The position numbers and the translations under genes are program-made. Below are positions 8,750 to 16,928 of a DNA stretch of 64,000 nt, piece by piece. Below the pieces are notes generated by a model. That model was not told where the DNA came from. It did no database searches and was given only the letters and a program-made list of their open reading frames with translations. Each line of letters starts with the position of its first letter. Position 1 is the stretch's first letter. The stretch is from Nocardioides cremeus (lineage in GTDB: Bacteria; Actinomycetota; Actinomycetes; Propionibacteriales; Nocardioidaceae): positions 232,191-296,190 of the forward strand of contig NZ_JAULSC010000003.1 of the NCBI RefSeq assembly GCF_030518195.1, read 5' to 3'.

Positions 8750-9373
8750 GACCCGCCGCAGCACCCGCATCGAGCCCAGCGCCTCGTCCTCCTCGAACGC
8801 GCCGGAGGCCAGCGCCCGCTGGTGCACGTGGTACGGCGCCTGGCCCCCGTCGGCGGGGTCGGCGAAGACGTCGTGGATCACCAGCAGGCCGCCGGCCAGC
8901 AGGTGGTGCGCCCAGCCGGTGTAGTCGGCCTGGGCGTGCTCCTCGGCGTGCCCGCCGTCGATGAAGAGCAGCGACAGCGGCGTGGCCCAGTGCCGGCTCA
9001 CCGTGGTGGAGCGGCCCACCACGAGAACTACGTGGTCGCTCAGCCCGGCGTCGTGCAGGGTGCGGCGGGCGAAGGGCAGGGTCTCCATCAGCCCGACGTC
9101 GCCGTCGACGACCTCGGGGTCGTGGTGCTCCCAGCCGGCCTGGTTCTCCTCCGAGCCGCGGTGGTGGTCGACGCTGAAGACGACCGCCTGGTCGCCGCCG
9201 ACCTGGCGGGCCGCGGCACCGAGGTAGACCGCCGACTTGCCGCAGTAGGTGCCGACCTCGAGCACCGGCCCGTGCGGCAGCCGCTCCAGGGCGCGCCGGT
9301 GCAGCAGGTCGCCCTCGTCCTCGGGCATGAAGCCCTTCGCGGCCAGGGCATGGGACAACCAGTCGTCGCTCAC
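8720..9373 (-). CDS. Class I SAM-dependent methyltransferase (Methyltransf_24 type)
   Basis: A 217-residue methyltransferase with GPVLEVGTYCGKSAVYLGAAA as SAM motif I and a LLFIDGGHAEEHAQADY block, as in cephalosporin-hydroxylase/Methyltransf_24 proteins. The GTG at 9373 is preferred over a GTG at 9400. A TAGGCT -10 hexamer (minus strand, 9381-9386) sits 7 nt before it, as at other leaderless genes here, whereas 9400 falls inside the KstR operator. It diverges from fadE34 and may therefore share KstR control. The substrate is unknown. It overlaps the end of the preceding convergent gene. Confidence 0.75.
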   Translation of the reverse strand: MSDDWLSHALAAKGFMPEDEGDLLHRRALERLPHGPVLEVGTYCGKSAVYLGAAARQVGGDQAVVFSVDHHRGSEENQAGWEHHDPEVVDGDVGLMETLPFARRTLHDAGLSDHVVLVVGRSTTVSRHWATPLSLLFIDGGHAEEHAQADYTGWAHHLLAGGLLVIHDVFADPADGGQAPYHVHQRALASGAFEEDEALGSMRVLRRVSGAPGEPVG

Positions 9374-9392
9374 GCGGTGCAGCCTATAGAGT

Positions 9393-9406
9393 TGGAACAC
9401 GTTCTA
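9393..9406 (+). promoter_or_regulatory. KstR operator (fadE34 / divergent methyltransferase)
   Basis: TGGAACACGTTCTA is a full match to TnnAACnnGTTnnA. It lies 17 bp before the fadE34 ATG, with a TAGTTC -10-like hexamer overlapping the right edge and a GGAGGG ribosome site after it. It is also 20 bp from the start of the divergent methyltransferase gene. Confidence 0.85.
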
Positions 9407-9423
9407 GTTCTGGAGGGCACAGC

Positions 9424-11508
9424 ATGTCGATCGGGATCTCCGAGGAGCACACCGAGCTGGCGGCCAGCCTGCGCTCCTGGGCGGGCGCGCTGGACGGCCC
9501 CGGGCTGGCCCGGGCCGCCGAGGGCGACGAGTCCGCCGGCTTCGCCGACGCCTGGAAGGCGCTGGTCGAGATGGGGGTGCCCGCCATCGCGGTCGCCGAG
9601 GAGCACGGCGGCGGGGGCGGGGGGCCGCTCGACGTGGCGGTGGCCCTCGAGGCCTGTGCCCACGAGCTGGTGCCCGGTCCGCTGCTGGGCCCGGTCGTGG
9701 CGGCCCACCTGGCTCCCGGCCAGACGGCCGGAGACGGCGTGGACGGCGTGGTCTCGCTGGTGCTGGACGACCTGGCGTGGGACGCGCCCAGCGCCGACCG
9801 GCTGCTCGTGGCCGACGGGGCCGGGCTGCTGCTCGTCGAGGGCAGCGCCGTCGCCACCGAGCCGCTCACCGGGCTCGACCTCAGTCGTCGCTTCGGCCGG
9901 GTCACCGCGGTCGACAGGTCGGCGGGCGTCCGGGTGGAGGGTGCCGGCGCCGCCGACCTGCGCCGGGCCGCGGTCACGTACGCCGCCGCCGAGGCCGCCG
10001 GCCTGGCCCGCTGGTGCCTGGCCACGGCGGTCTCCTACGCGGGGGTCCGCGAGCAGTTCGGTCGCCCGATCGGCAGCTTCCAGGCCGTCAAGCACCTGTG
10101 CGCGGAGATGCTCGAGAGCGCCGAGGCGGTCACCGCGGCCGCCTGGGACGTCGCCTCGGCCGCGGCCGACGGGGACCGCGAGCAGTGGGACTTCGCCGCC
10201 GACGTCGCCGCCGTGACCTGCTTCGACGGCGCCGTCGACGTGGCCAAGTCCTGCATCCAGGTGCTGGGCGGGATCGGGTTCACCTTCGAGCACGACGCCC
10301 ACCTCTACCTGCGGCGTGCCCTGGCCCTGCGTGGCCTGCTCGGGCGTCGCGACGAGGCGGCCGAACGTCTCGTGACGGCCACGGTGTCGGGTCGGCGGCG
10401 GCGCGTGCGGCTGGACCTGCAGGGACGCGACGACGCGGTGCGGCCCGCCGTGCGCGACGACGTCGCCGCCGTGGCCGCGCTGCCGGTCGAGCAGCGCCGC
10501 GACGCGCTGGTGCGCGCGGGTCTGCTGACGCCGCACTGGCCCGCGCCCTACGGCCGCGGGGCCGGCGCCGTCGAGCAGGTCGTCATCGACGAGGAGCTCG
10601 CCGCCGCCGGGGTCGAGCGGCCCGACATCGTGATCGCCGGCTGGGCCCTGCCCACGATCGTCCAGCACGGCAGCGACGAGCAGCGCGAGCGGTTCGTGCT
10701 GCCCTCGCTGCGCGGCGAGATCGTGTGGTGCCAGCTGTTCTCCGAGCCCGGGGCCGGCTCCGACCTGGCCTCGCTGCGCACCCGTGCCGTCCGGGTCGAG
10801 GGCGGGTGGCGCCTGAGCGGGCAGAAGGTGTGGACCTCGCTGGCCGACCGCGCCGACTGGGCCATCTGCCTGGCCCGCACCGACCCCGACGTGCCCCAGC
10901 ACCGGGGCATCACCTACTTCCTGGTCGACATGCGCGCCTCGGAGGGCATCGACGTGCGACCCCTGCGCGAGATCACCGGCGAGGCCCTCTTCAACGAGGT
11001 CTTCCTCGACGACGTCTTCGTGCCCGACGACTGCGTGGTCGCCGAGCCGGGGGACGGCTGGCGCCTGGCGCGCACCACCCTGGCCAACGAGAGGGTCGCG
11101 ATGGCGGGCAGTCGGCTGGCCACCTCCACCGAGCGGGCGATCGAGCTGGCCGCCGCCGGCGGGCTCGAGACCGGCGAGCGGGCGGCGGTGGGGCGCACCG
11201 TGGCGCTGTCCACCGTGTGCATGCTGCTGGGGGTGCGCTCCACGCTGCGCTCGCTGGCCGGGCAGGGACCAGGTCCCGAGTCGAGCGTCGCCAAGCTGCT
11301 CGGCGTGCGCAACCGCCAGGACGCCGCCGAGCTGGTGGTGGACCTGCAGCACGCCGCGGTGGCGGCGTACCGGCCCGACGCCTCGCGCGAGCAGCTGGCC
11401 GAGGACGTGCGGGAGATGCTGAACACCCGGTGCCTCTCGATCGCCGGCGGCACCACCCAGGTGCTGCGCAACGTCGCGGGCGAACGGATCCTGGGACTGC
11501 CGCGGTGA
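9424..11508 (+). CDS. fadE34: FadE34-like two-domain acyl-CoA dehydrogenase (ChsE3)
   Basis: A 694-residue protein made of two acyl-CoA dehydrogenase modules. The first (about 1-340) ends in YAGVREQFGRPIGSFQAVKHLCAEM and CIQVLGGIGFTFEHDAHLYLRRA. The second (about 360-694) has LPTIVQHGSDEQRERFVLPSL, QLFSEPGAGSDLASL, GQKVWTS and IAGGTTQVLRNVAGERILGLPR. Fused dimers of this size are typical of FadE34 (Rv3573c, 711 residues), which also lies beside kstR in M. tuberculosis and dehydrogenates steroid side-chain CoA thioesters. Preceded by a KstR operator and a good GGAGGG site. Confidence 0.85.
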   Translation: MSIGISEEHTELAASLRSWAGALDGPGLARAAEGDESAGFADAWKALVEMGVPAIAVAEEHGGGGGGPLDVAVALEACAHELVPGPLLGPVVAAHLAPGQTAGDGVDGVVSLVLDDLAWDAPSADRLLVADGAGLLLVEGSAVATEPLTGLDLSRRFGRVTAVDRSAGVRVEGAGAADLRRAAVTYAAAEAAGLARWCLATAVSYAGVREQFGRPIGSFQAVKHLCAEMLESAEAVTAAAWDVASAAADGDREQWDFAADVAAVTCFDGAVDVAKSCIQVLGGIGFTFEHDAHLYLRRALALRGLLGRRDEAAERLVTATVSGRRRRVRLDLQGRDDAVRPAVRDDVAAVAALPVEQRRDALVRAGLLTPHWPAPYGRGAGAVEQVVIDEELAAAGVERPDIVIAGWALPTIVQHGSDEQRERFVLPSLRGEIVWCQLFSEPGAGSDLASLRTRAVRVEGGWRLSGQKVWTSLADRADWAICLARTDPDVPQHRGITYFLVDMRASEGIDVRPLREITGEALFNEVFLDDVFVPDDCVVAEPGDGWRLARTTLANERVAMAGSRLATSTERAIELAAAGGLETGERAAVGRTVALSTVCMLLGVRSTLRSLAGQGPGPESSVAKLLGVRNRQDAAELVVDLQHAAVAAYRPDASREQLAEDVREMLNTRCLSIAGGTTQVLRNVAGERILGLPR

Positions 11509-11560
11509 CGAGACCCTGACGGGTAAAGTCGCCGGCAGGTCGAGGGGCCAAGGAGGCTCG

Positions 11561-11932
11561 GTGTCGCGGATCCTGGTGGTTGAGGACGATGCCGACGTGC
11601 ACGCCCTGCTGCAGATGCTGCTCGAGGACGCCGGGCACACCGTCTGGTCGTGCACCGACGGGCAGGCCGCCCTCACGCTGGCGACCGGGACCGGGCAGTC
11701 TCCCGACCTGGTGCTGCTCGACGGCGCGCTGCCCGGCGACCTCGACGGGCTCGACGTGGCGAGGGCGCTGCGGGCCCACCCGCTCACCGCGGAGGTCCCG
11801 GTCGTGATGCTGACCGCCCGTTCCCGGCCCCAGGACGAGGCGCAAGGTCTCGAGGCGGGCGCCACGGAGTACGTGCTCAAGCCCTTCGACACCGACGCGC
11901 TGCTCGACCGGGTCGCCGCGCTCCTGGGGTGA
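11561..11932 (+). CDS. Stand-alone CheY-like response regulator
   Basis: A 123-residue single receiver domain. The acidic pocket is E8-D9-D10, the phospho-acceptor is D54 (LVLLDGALPG), T/S and K positions are in VVMLTARS and YVLKPFD. No output domain is present. GTG start after AAGGAGG; a TAAAGT -10-like element lies about 30 nt upstream. It converges on the sensor-kinase operon 9 bp away and may take phosphate from that kinase or act as a diguanylate/kinase partner elsewhere. The input and output are not visible. Confidence 0.9.
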   Translation: MSRILVVEDDADVHALLQMLLEDAGHTVWSCTDGQAALTLATGTGQSPDLVLLDGALPGDLDGLDVARALRAHPLTAEVPVVMLTARSRPQDEAQGLEAGATEYVLKPFDTDALLDRVAALLG

Positions 11933-11941
11933 GCAGCCCGG

Positions 11942-14080
11942 TCACCCCAGCGGCAGCCGGACCTCGAAGGTCGTCCCGGCGCCCTCGGCGGACCTCACCG
12001 CGATAGTGCCGCCGTGGCGCTCGACGATCGAGCGGACGATCGTCAGGCCCAGGCCGGTGCCCTGCACGCCGGCGCTCAGTGCCGTGCTGGCCCGGAAGAA
12101 GGACTCGAAGAGGCGCTTCTGCTCGGCCTCGGGGATGCCGACCCCGGTGTCGCTGACGCGCAGCACAGCCTCGTCCCCCGAGACCGTCAGGTCGAGGCCG
12201 ACCCGACCGCCGTCGGGAGTGAACTTCACCGCGTTGGAGACGAGGTTGATCACGACGCGCTCCAGCTGGTCGCGCTCGCAGCGCACCACCGCCGGCTCAT
12301 CGGGCAGGGCGGTGCGCAGGGTGAGGTCGCGCGGTCGCACCAGCTCCTCGGTCTCCTCCAGCGCGGCGCCGACGACCTCTCGCAGGTCGCAGGGTGCGAC
12401 CGCGGCCTCGGTCTCGCGCTGCGACTCGACGCGCGAGAGCGAGAGGATGTTCTCGATCAGCCCCAGCAGCCGGTGGCCGCTGCGCTCGATGCGCCCGACC
12501 ATGTCTCGCTGGCGCTCGGTCAGGCTCCCGCCGGCGCCGCTGCCCAGCAGCTGGGTGAAGCCGAGCACGCTGGTCATCGGCGTGCGCAGCTCGTGGCTGA
12601 CCGACGACACGAACTCCGACTTCTCGCGGTCCAGCTCCTCGAGGCGCTCGACCGCCTGCTGCTCCCGGTCGAGCGCGGCGCGCAGCACCCGCTCGGCGGC
12701 GCGGCGCTCGGAGACGTCGTGGGCGACGACCAGGTAGCCGGCCGGGCGGGCCTCGTCGTCGAGGAGCGCGGTGGTGGCCACGTTGACCGTGACCTGGGTG
12801 CCGTCGCCGCGCAGCCAGCACCAGTCCTGGCGCACGGGGTCGCCGTCGGCGACCGAGCGGGTCACGGTGGCGAGGTCGCCGACGCCGGGCGTGCGGCGCG
12901 CGCGCAGCGCCTCGGGGGCGTAGATCGAGGTCAACGGCGTGCCGACGAGACCGCTCGAGGGCCGGGCGAGCAGGGACTCGGCGCCGGGGTTGGCGTAGGT
13001 GATGACGCCGTCGGGGTCGGCGCCGATGATCGCGGTGTCGGTGGCGGAGTTGAGCACCGCGGAGGTCAGCTCGCGCTCGCGGCGCAGCGCCGCCGCAGCG
13101 CTGCGGGCCTGGTCGAGCGCGCTGCGCCGCTGCTGCACGGCGATGGCGAGGGGGAGCGCGACGACGACCAGGGTGACGATGAAGAGCTGCACCATCGCGC
13201 CGCGCATCTGGGCGTCGATGCTGTCCGGGGCGCCGAAGGGACCGCCCGCCTCCGAGGTCATCAGGGTCACCCCGGTGCTCACGGCCAGGATCTGCCAGGT
13301 CAACCAGCGCACCGGGAGCACGGCGGCGCCCCAGACGACGAGCGGCACCACCAGGAAGGTCAGCGGCAGGACCTGGCCGGGGGCGAAGACCACCGAGGAG
13401 ACGATCGCGGTCAGCAGGAGCTGCGCCACCACCGCCCTGCGCCGGTGGTCGAGGAGGTCGGGTGCCGGGATGGACCTGAGGAACACCGGCACCACGGCCA
13501 GCAGGGCTGCGGAGTGGGAGGCGGCGACGCTGCGGGCGGTGCTCCAGGGGTCGCCGTCGGTCATCACCGCGACCACCAGGCCGGCGACCACGCCGATGCC
13601 CAGCCCCGTGGCCAGCCCGGTGACCAGCAGGCGGCGGAAGTCCTCGCCGGTGACCAGCGAGGGACGTGCGCGCAGGCCGCCCAATGCCACGCAGAACAGC
13701 ACCACCTCGGCGGCGTTGACCACGCCGTAGACGAGCGACAGCGGCACGGGGCGTCCGCCGACGATGTTGGCCGCCGCAGCGATCGGCACCAGCAGCGCGA
13801 CCAGAAGCGGCCAGTAGCGCCGGTCGTGCAGCAGGAGCAGGCCGGCGCCGACGCCCGACGCGGGCCACCAGGCGGCGACCTCGGTGCCGGGCACGGCGAA
13901 GCGCACGGAGAGGACGCCCAGGGCGAAGACCAGGCCGAGCAGGCCGGCGGCCGCGAGCGCCGGCACCCGGCGCGCATGATCGTCGGGGGAGGCGTGCACC
14001 TGCCCATCATGGGTTCCACGTGGCCCGGGGGCCAGAACCGTCGCCGGTGAGTCGTGGAGCCGGGCGGGGCGTGACGTCAC
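11942..14080 (-). CDS. MASE1-PAS sensor histidine kinase
   Basis: A 712-residue membrane sensor kinase. Residues about 40-310 form a MASE1-like bundle of roughly eight hydrophobic helices (AAGLLGLVFALGVL, AAWWPASGVGAGLLLL). A PAS domain follows (about 335-460, IIGADPDGVITYANPGAESLL), then HisKA with the phospho-acceptor H496 in SHELRTP, and HATPase_c (NLVSNAVKFTPDGG, VSDTGVGIPEAEQKRLFESFFR, GTGLGLTIVRSIVERHGG). The GTG at 14080 overlaps the upstream regulator's stop (GTGA), which supports this start; a GTG at 13999 is an alternative. The signal is unknown. Confidence 0.85.
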   Translation of the reverse strand: MTSRPARLHDSPATVLAPGPRGTHDGQVHASPDDHARRVPALAAAGLLGLVFALGVLSVRFAVPGTEVAAWWPASGVGAGLLLLHDRRYWPLLVALLVPIAAAANIVGGRPVPLSLVYGVVNAAEVVLFCVALGGLRARPSLVTGEDFRRLLVTGLATGLGIGVVAGLVVAVMTDGDPWSTARSVAASHSAALLAVVPVFLRSIPAPDLLDHRRRAVVAQLLLTAIVSSVVFAPGQVLPLTFLVVPLVVWGAAVLPVRWLTWQILAVSTGVTLMTSEAGGPFGAPDSIDAQMRGAMVQLFIVTLVVVALPLAIAVQQRRSALDQARSAAAALRRERELTSAVLNSATDTAIIGADPDGVITYANPGAESLLARPSSGLVGTPLTSIYAPEALRARRTPGVGDLATVTRSVADGDPVRQDWCWLRGDGTQVTVNVATTALLDDEARPAGYLVVAHDVSERRAAERVLRAALDREQQAVERLEELDREKSEFVSSVSHELRTPMTSVLGFTQLLGSGAGGSLTERQRDMVGRIERSGHRLLGLIENILSLSRVESQRETEAAVAPCDLREVVGAALEETEELVRPRDLTLRTALPDEPAVVRCERDQLERVVINLVSNAVKFTPDGGRVGLDLTVSGDEAVLRVSDTGVGIPEAEQKRLFESFFRASTALSAGVQGTGLGLTIVRSIVERHGGTIAVRSAEGAGTTFEVRLPLG

Positions 14081-14535
14081 CGGCTGCGCCAGGCCCCGCA
14101 GAGGTCCTCGACGGCCTCCCCGTCGTCGGCGTCGTCGCCGGCCCTGGCGCGCTCGCGCCGTGCCAGGTGCACCCGCACCACGCGCAGCAGGTCGGCGATG
14201 CGGAAGGGCTTGGGGAGGTAGCCGTCGGCCCCGGCGGCCAGCCCGGCGTCGATGTCGTCGGGCGAGGTCAGGGCCGACAGGAGCACCACGCTGGTGCGGG
14301 GTCGGCGGCCGTAGGAGCGACGCTCCAGGCTGCGCAGCGCGGCGGTGAACCCGATGCCGCCAAGCACGGGCATCGTCACGTCGACGACCGCCAGGTCGAC
14401 CTGGTGCTCGTCGAGGTGCTCCAGGGCCGCGGCACCGTCACGGGCGGTGGCGACGAGGTGGCCCTCGCTGGAGAGCGCCAGCTCGACCAGCTCTCGGATG
14501 TCGGCGTCGTCGTCCACGACCAGGATGGTTGCCAT
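14077..14535 (-). CDS. Single-domain response regulator, operon partner of the MASE1 kinase
   Basis: A 152-residue receiver protein. It has acidic residues D8-D9-D10, phospho-acceptor D52 (LAVVDVTMP), the VVLLSALTS switch and the YLPKPFR lysine. A short charged tail follows the receiver, with no DNA-binding domain. ATG chosen because MATILVVDDD is the natural beginning and a GTGGAGG ribosome site lies just upstream; the longer reading frame upstream is arginine/proline-rich noise. It overlaps the kinase gene by 4 bp and is its likely partner. Confidence 0.9.
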   Translation of the reverse strand: MATILVVDDDADIRELVELALSSEGHLVATARDGAAALEHLDEHQVDLAVVDVTMPVLGGIGFTAALRSLERRSYGRRPRTSVVLLSALTSPDDIDAGLAAGADGYLPKPFRIADLLRVVRVHLARRERARAGDDADDGEAVEDLCGAWRSR

Positions 14536-14636
14536 GCCTCCACGCTGCCCCCGTGGCCGTGGGGGCCGTGTGTCGACGGGAACAGGCGGTGTGAGGAAAA
14601 CGTGAGGATCGCGGAGACCGGCACTAGGCTCGCGCC

Positions 14637-15593
14637 ATGGCGAAGGTGCTCGTGGTCGACGACGACCCCGCGCTCCGCCAGGCGCTGCGCGGGGCGCTGG
14701 GCCGGGTCGGCTTCGACGTCGTGGTGGCCCCCGACGCACGAGGCGGCATCGACCTGCTCAGCACCGCCGAGCCCGACGTCGTGGTGCTCGACCTGGGCCT
14801 GCCCGACGCGCACGGACTCGACGTGGTGCGCCGCTTCCGCTCGCTCTCGAGCGTGCCGGTGCTGATCCTGTCGGGCTCGACCGACGAGTCGCGCAAGGTG
14901 CAGGCGCTCGAGGCGGGGGCCGACGACTACCTCGACAAGCCCTTCGGCATCGACGAGCTCGGCGCCCGGCTGCGGGCGCTGCTGCGCCGCAGCGGGGCCG
15001 GTGCCTCCGAGGCCGCTCCGGCCCGGCCCGTGCGACACGAGCTGGGCCGGCTGGTGCTCGACCTCGGAGCACGCACGGTGGCGGTCGACGGCCATCCCGT
15101 GCACCTGACGCCCACCGAGTGGCGGCTGCTCGAGGAGCTGGTGGGCCACCCGGGCCGGCTGCTCACGCACGGCTGGCTGCTGTCCCGCGTGTGGGAGGAG
15201 GGCCGCGGGGAGGAGTCGCGGGCCGCGCTGCGGACCCACGTCCGCTCGCTGCGCGCGAAGCTGCAGGACCCCGCCGACCACCCGGCGTACGTCGCCACCG
15301 AGAGCGGGGCGGGCTACCGCTGGATCGCGGAGATGCCCGCGGAGCCCGAGCGCGCGGAGCCCGACCCCGGTCCGGGCGACGACACCCGCGCCCTGGTGCA
15401 CGACCTCAACAACGCCCTGACCGCGCTGCAGCTCGGGGTGCACCTGGCCCAGGGGAGGCTCGAGCGCTCGTCGTTGAGCGAGGAGGAGCGTGCCTCGGTC
15501 GGAGCGCCGCTGGGCCACCTCGACGCGACGCTGGCGCGGGCGGCCAGGCTGGCCGTGGCCCTCGAGCACCGGGCCGTGGCCGGACCCGCCTAG
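14637..15593 (+). CDS. OmpR-type response regulator with C-terminal HDLNN (H-box-like) extension
   Basis: A 318-residue protein. Receiver at 1-115 (D8-D9-D10, phospho-acceptor D52, K in YLDKPFG). Winged-helix DNA-binding domain at about 130-225 (LTPTEWRLLEELVGHPG, ALRTHVRSLRAKL, YVATESGAGYRW). Then an unusual tail of about 90 residues in which LVHDLNNALTALQLG (H255) resembles a histidine-kinase dimerisation H-box, with no ATPase domain after it. The ATG is leaderless: TAGGCT ends 6 nt before it. It diverges from the kinase/regulator operon and overlaps the convergent esterase by 4 bp. Confidence 0.85.
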   Translation: MAKVLVVDDDPALRQALRGALGRVGFDVVVAPDARGGIDLLSTAEPDVVVLDLGLPDAHGLDVVRRFRSLSSVPVLILSGSTDESRKVQALEAGADDYLDKPFGIDELGARLRALLRRSGAGASEAAPARPVRHELGRLVLDLGARTVAVDGHPVHLTPTEWRLLEELVGHPGRLLTHGWLLSRVWEEGRGEESRAALRTHVRSLRAKLQDPADHPAYVATESGAGYRWIAEMPAEPERAEPDPGPGDDTRALVHDLNNALTALQLGVHLAQGRLERSSLSEEERASVGAPLGHLDATLARAARLAVALEHRAVAGPA

Positions 15594-16828
15594 ACCTTCG
15601 CGCCCGTGCGGGCGCGGTGCTGGTGCCAGTGCCAGTGCAGGTAGCGGTCGATGGCGCGCACCACGTGCTGGCTGCGGATCGAGGGGAAGACGTCGAAGGC
15701 GTGCTGGGCGCCCGGCAGCTCGGCGTACACGACCGAGCGGCGTGAGGTGCCCCGCAGCCGCTCGACGAAGAGGCGGGCCTGCTCGACCGGGGCCAGCGAG
15801 TCGTGGCGGCCGTGCAGCACGAACATGTCGGGGGCGTCCTCGGTGACCTGCAGGATGGGCGAGGCGTCCTCGAAGACGTCGGGGTCCTCCTCCCAGCGCC
15901 GACCCAGCACCCGGGGGCCCAGGAACCCGTCGCGCATCAGCTCGGTGGCCCGCACCCCGGTCGATCCGGCGAAGTCGTAGACGCCGTAGTGCGGCACCGC
16001 CACCTCGACGCTGGTGTCGGCGTCCTCGAAGCCCGGCTGCCACTCGCGCCGGTGCGGCGTGAGCGCGGCCAGCGCCGCCAGGTGGCCACCGGCCGAGCCA
16101 CCGGTGATCGCGAGGTAGCCGGGGTCGCCGCCGTAGGCGCCGATGTGCTCGCGCACCCAGGCGATCGCCCTCTTGACGTCCTCGACCTGGGCGGGCCAGC
16201 GGTCGCGAGGGGCCAGGCGGTAGTTCACCGCGACGCACACCCAGCCCTTGGCGGCCAGGTGCTGCATCAGCGGGATCCCCTGCTGGTCCTTGCGTCCGAT
16301 GCTCCACCCGCCGCCGTGGACCTGGAGCAGCACGGGGGCTCCCTCGAGCGGGACCTCGGCGGGGCGGTAGACGTCGAGCATGCCGCGACGCCCTGCGGAC
16401 TCGTGGTAGACGATGTCGCGCTCGACGTGGACCCGGGGTTCGCGCATCCGGAACGGGTAGACCAGGCGTCGCCACGGCACGGCCAGGTCGGCCGGGGTCG
16501 GGCGGGTCTCGAGGCCCTCCTCGAAGTCGGCACCCAGCGCCTCGACCAGGGAGTCCTCGGCGTCCTGGCGCACCCTTCGGCTCTGGCCGACGAGGAAGAC
16601 CAGGCCCAGCGTGCTGGCTGCCGCGAGGACCAGTCCCCGGACGTCCCGGCGGGGCCCGTGGGCGTGGGCGGCCGCGTCGGCCACGGTCACCGCCAGCACG
16701 TGCGGCGCGAGCTCGCCGACGAGCCAGCTGGGGAAGAACGTCGCCAGCCCGGCGCGGTAGCCGGGCAGCGGGCGCACGGCGTTGGCGGTGAGGGCGGCGG
16801 TCACGACCTGGCGTCGGAGGAAGGCCAT
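15590..16828 (-). CDS. Membrane-anchored alpha/beta hydrolase (HSL/carboxylesterase family)
   Basis: A 412-residue esterase. An N-terminal region with two hydrophobic stretches (about 15-80) precedes an alpha/beta hydrolase of the hormone-sensitive-lipase type. That domain has the oxyanion-hole motif HGGGW, nucleophile elbow GGSAGG, LHGRHDSLAPVEQ for the acid, and GAQHAF for the histidine. The ATG at 16828 is chosen because a TAGAGT hexamer lies 7 nt upstream (leaderless); an ATG at 16888, nearer a KstR operator, would add 20 Gly/Pro/Arg-rich residues. Steryl-ester or lipid hydrolysis is plausible but unproven. Confidence 0.75.
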   Translation of the reverse strand: MAFLRRQVVTAALTANAVRPLPGYRAGLATFFPSWLVGELAPHVLAVTVADAAAHAHGPRRDVRGLVLAAASTLGLVFLVGQSRRVRQDAEDSLVEALGADFEEGLETRPTPADLAVPWRRLVYPFRMREPRVHVERDIVYHESAGRRGMLDVYRPAEVPLEGAPVLLQVHGGGWSIGRKDQQGIPLMQHLAAKGWVCVAVNYRLAPRDRWPAQVEDVKRAIAWVREHIGAYGGDPGYLAITGGSAGGHLAALAALTPHRREWQPGFEDADTSVEVAVPHYGVYDFAGSTGVRATELMRDGFLGPRVLGRRWEEDPDVFEDASPILQVTEDAPDMFVLHGRHDSLAPVEQARLFVERLRGTSRRSVVYAELPGAQHAFDVFPSIRSQHVVRAIDRYLHWHWHQHRARTGAKV

Positions 16829-16897
16829 GGCGCGCACTCTAGGACCCGGCCCCGGGCCTCGTGGCAGGAGTGCGCGAAGTCCCGCCATGTGCAAAAC

Positions 16898-16911
16898 TAG
16901 AACACGTTGCA
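16898..16911 (+). promoter_or_regulatory. KstR operator (WS/DGAT gene / divergent esterase)
   Basis: TAGAACACGTTGCA fits the KstR consensus. It is 17 bp before the ATG of the wax-ester/TAG synthase gene. On the other strand a TAGTTT hexamer overlaps it and points at the upstream alternative start of the esterase. Confidence 0.8.
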
Positions 16912-16928
16912 GTCAACGGAAGGTGCTC

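Noticed and set aside
9374..9400. GTG at 9400 as start of the methyltransferase gene
   Set aside because: It lies inside the KstR operator. GTG 9373 has TAGGCT 7 nt upstream.
9370..11892. 840-codon minus-strand frame opposite fadE34
   Set aside because: Composition is low-complexity Arg/Gly/His with no domain; fadE34 on the plus strand has clear motifs, an operator and a ribosome site.
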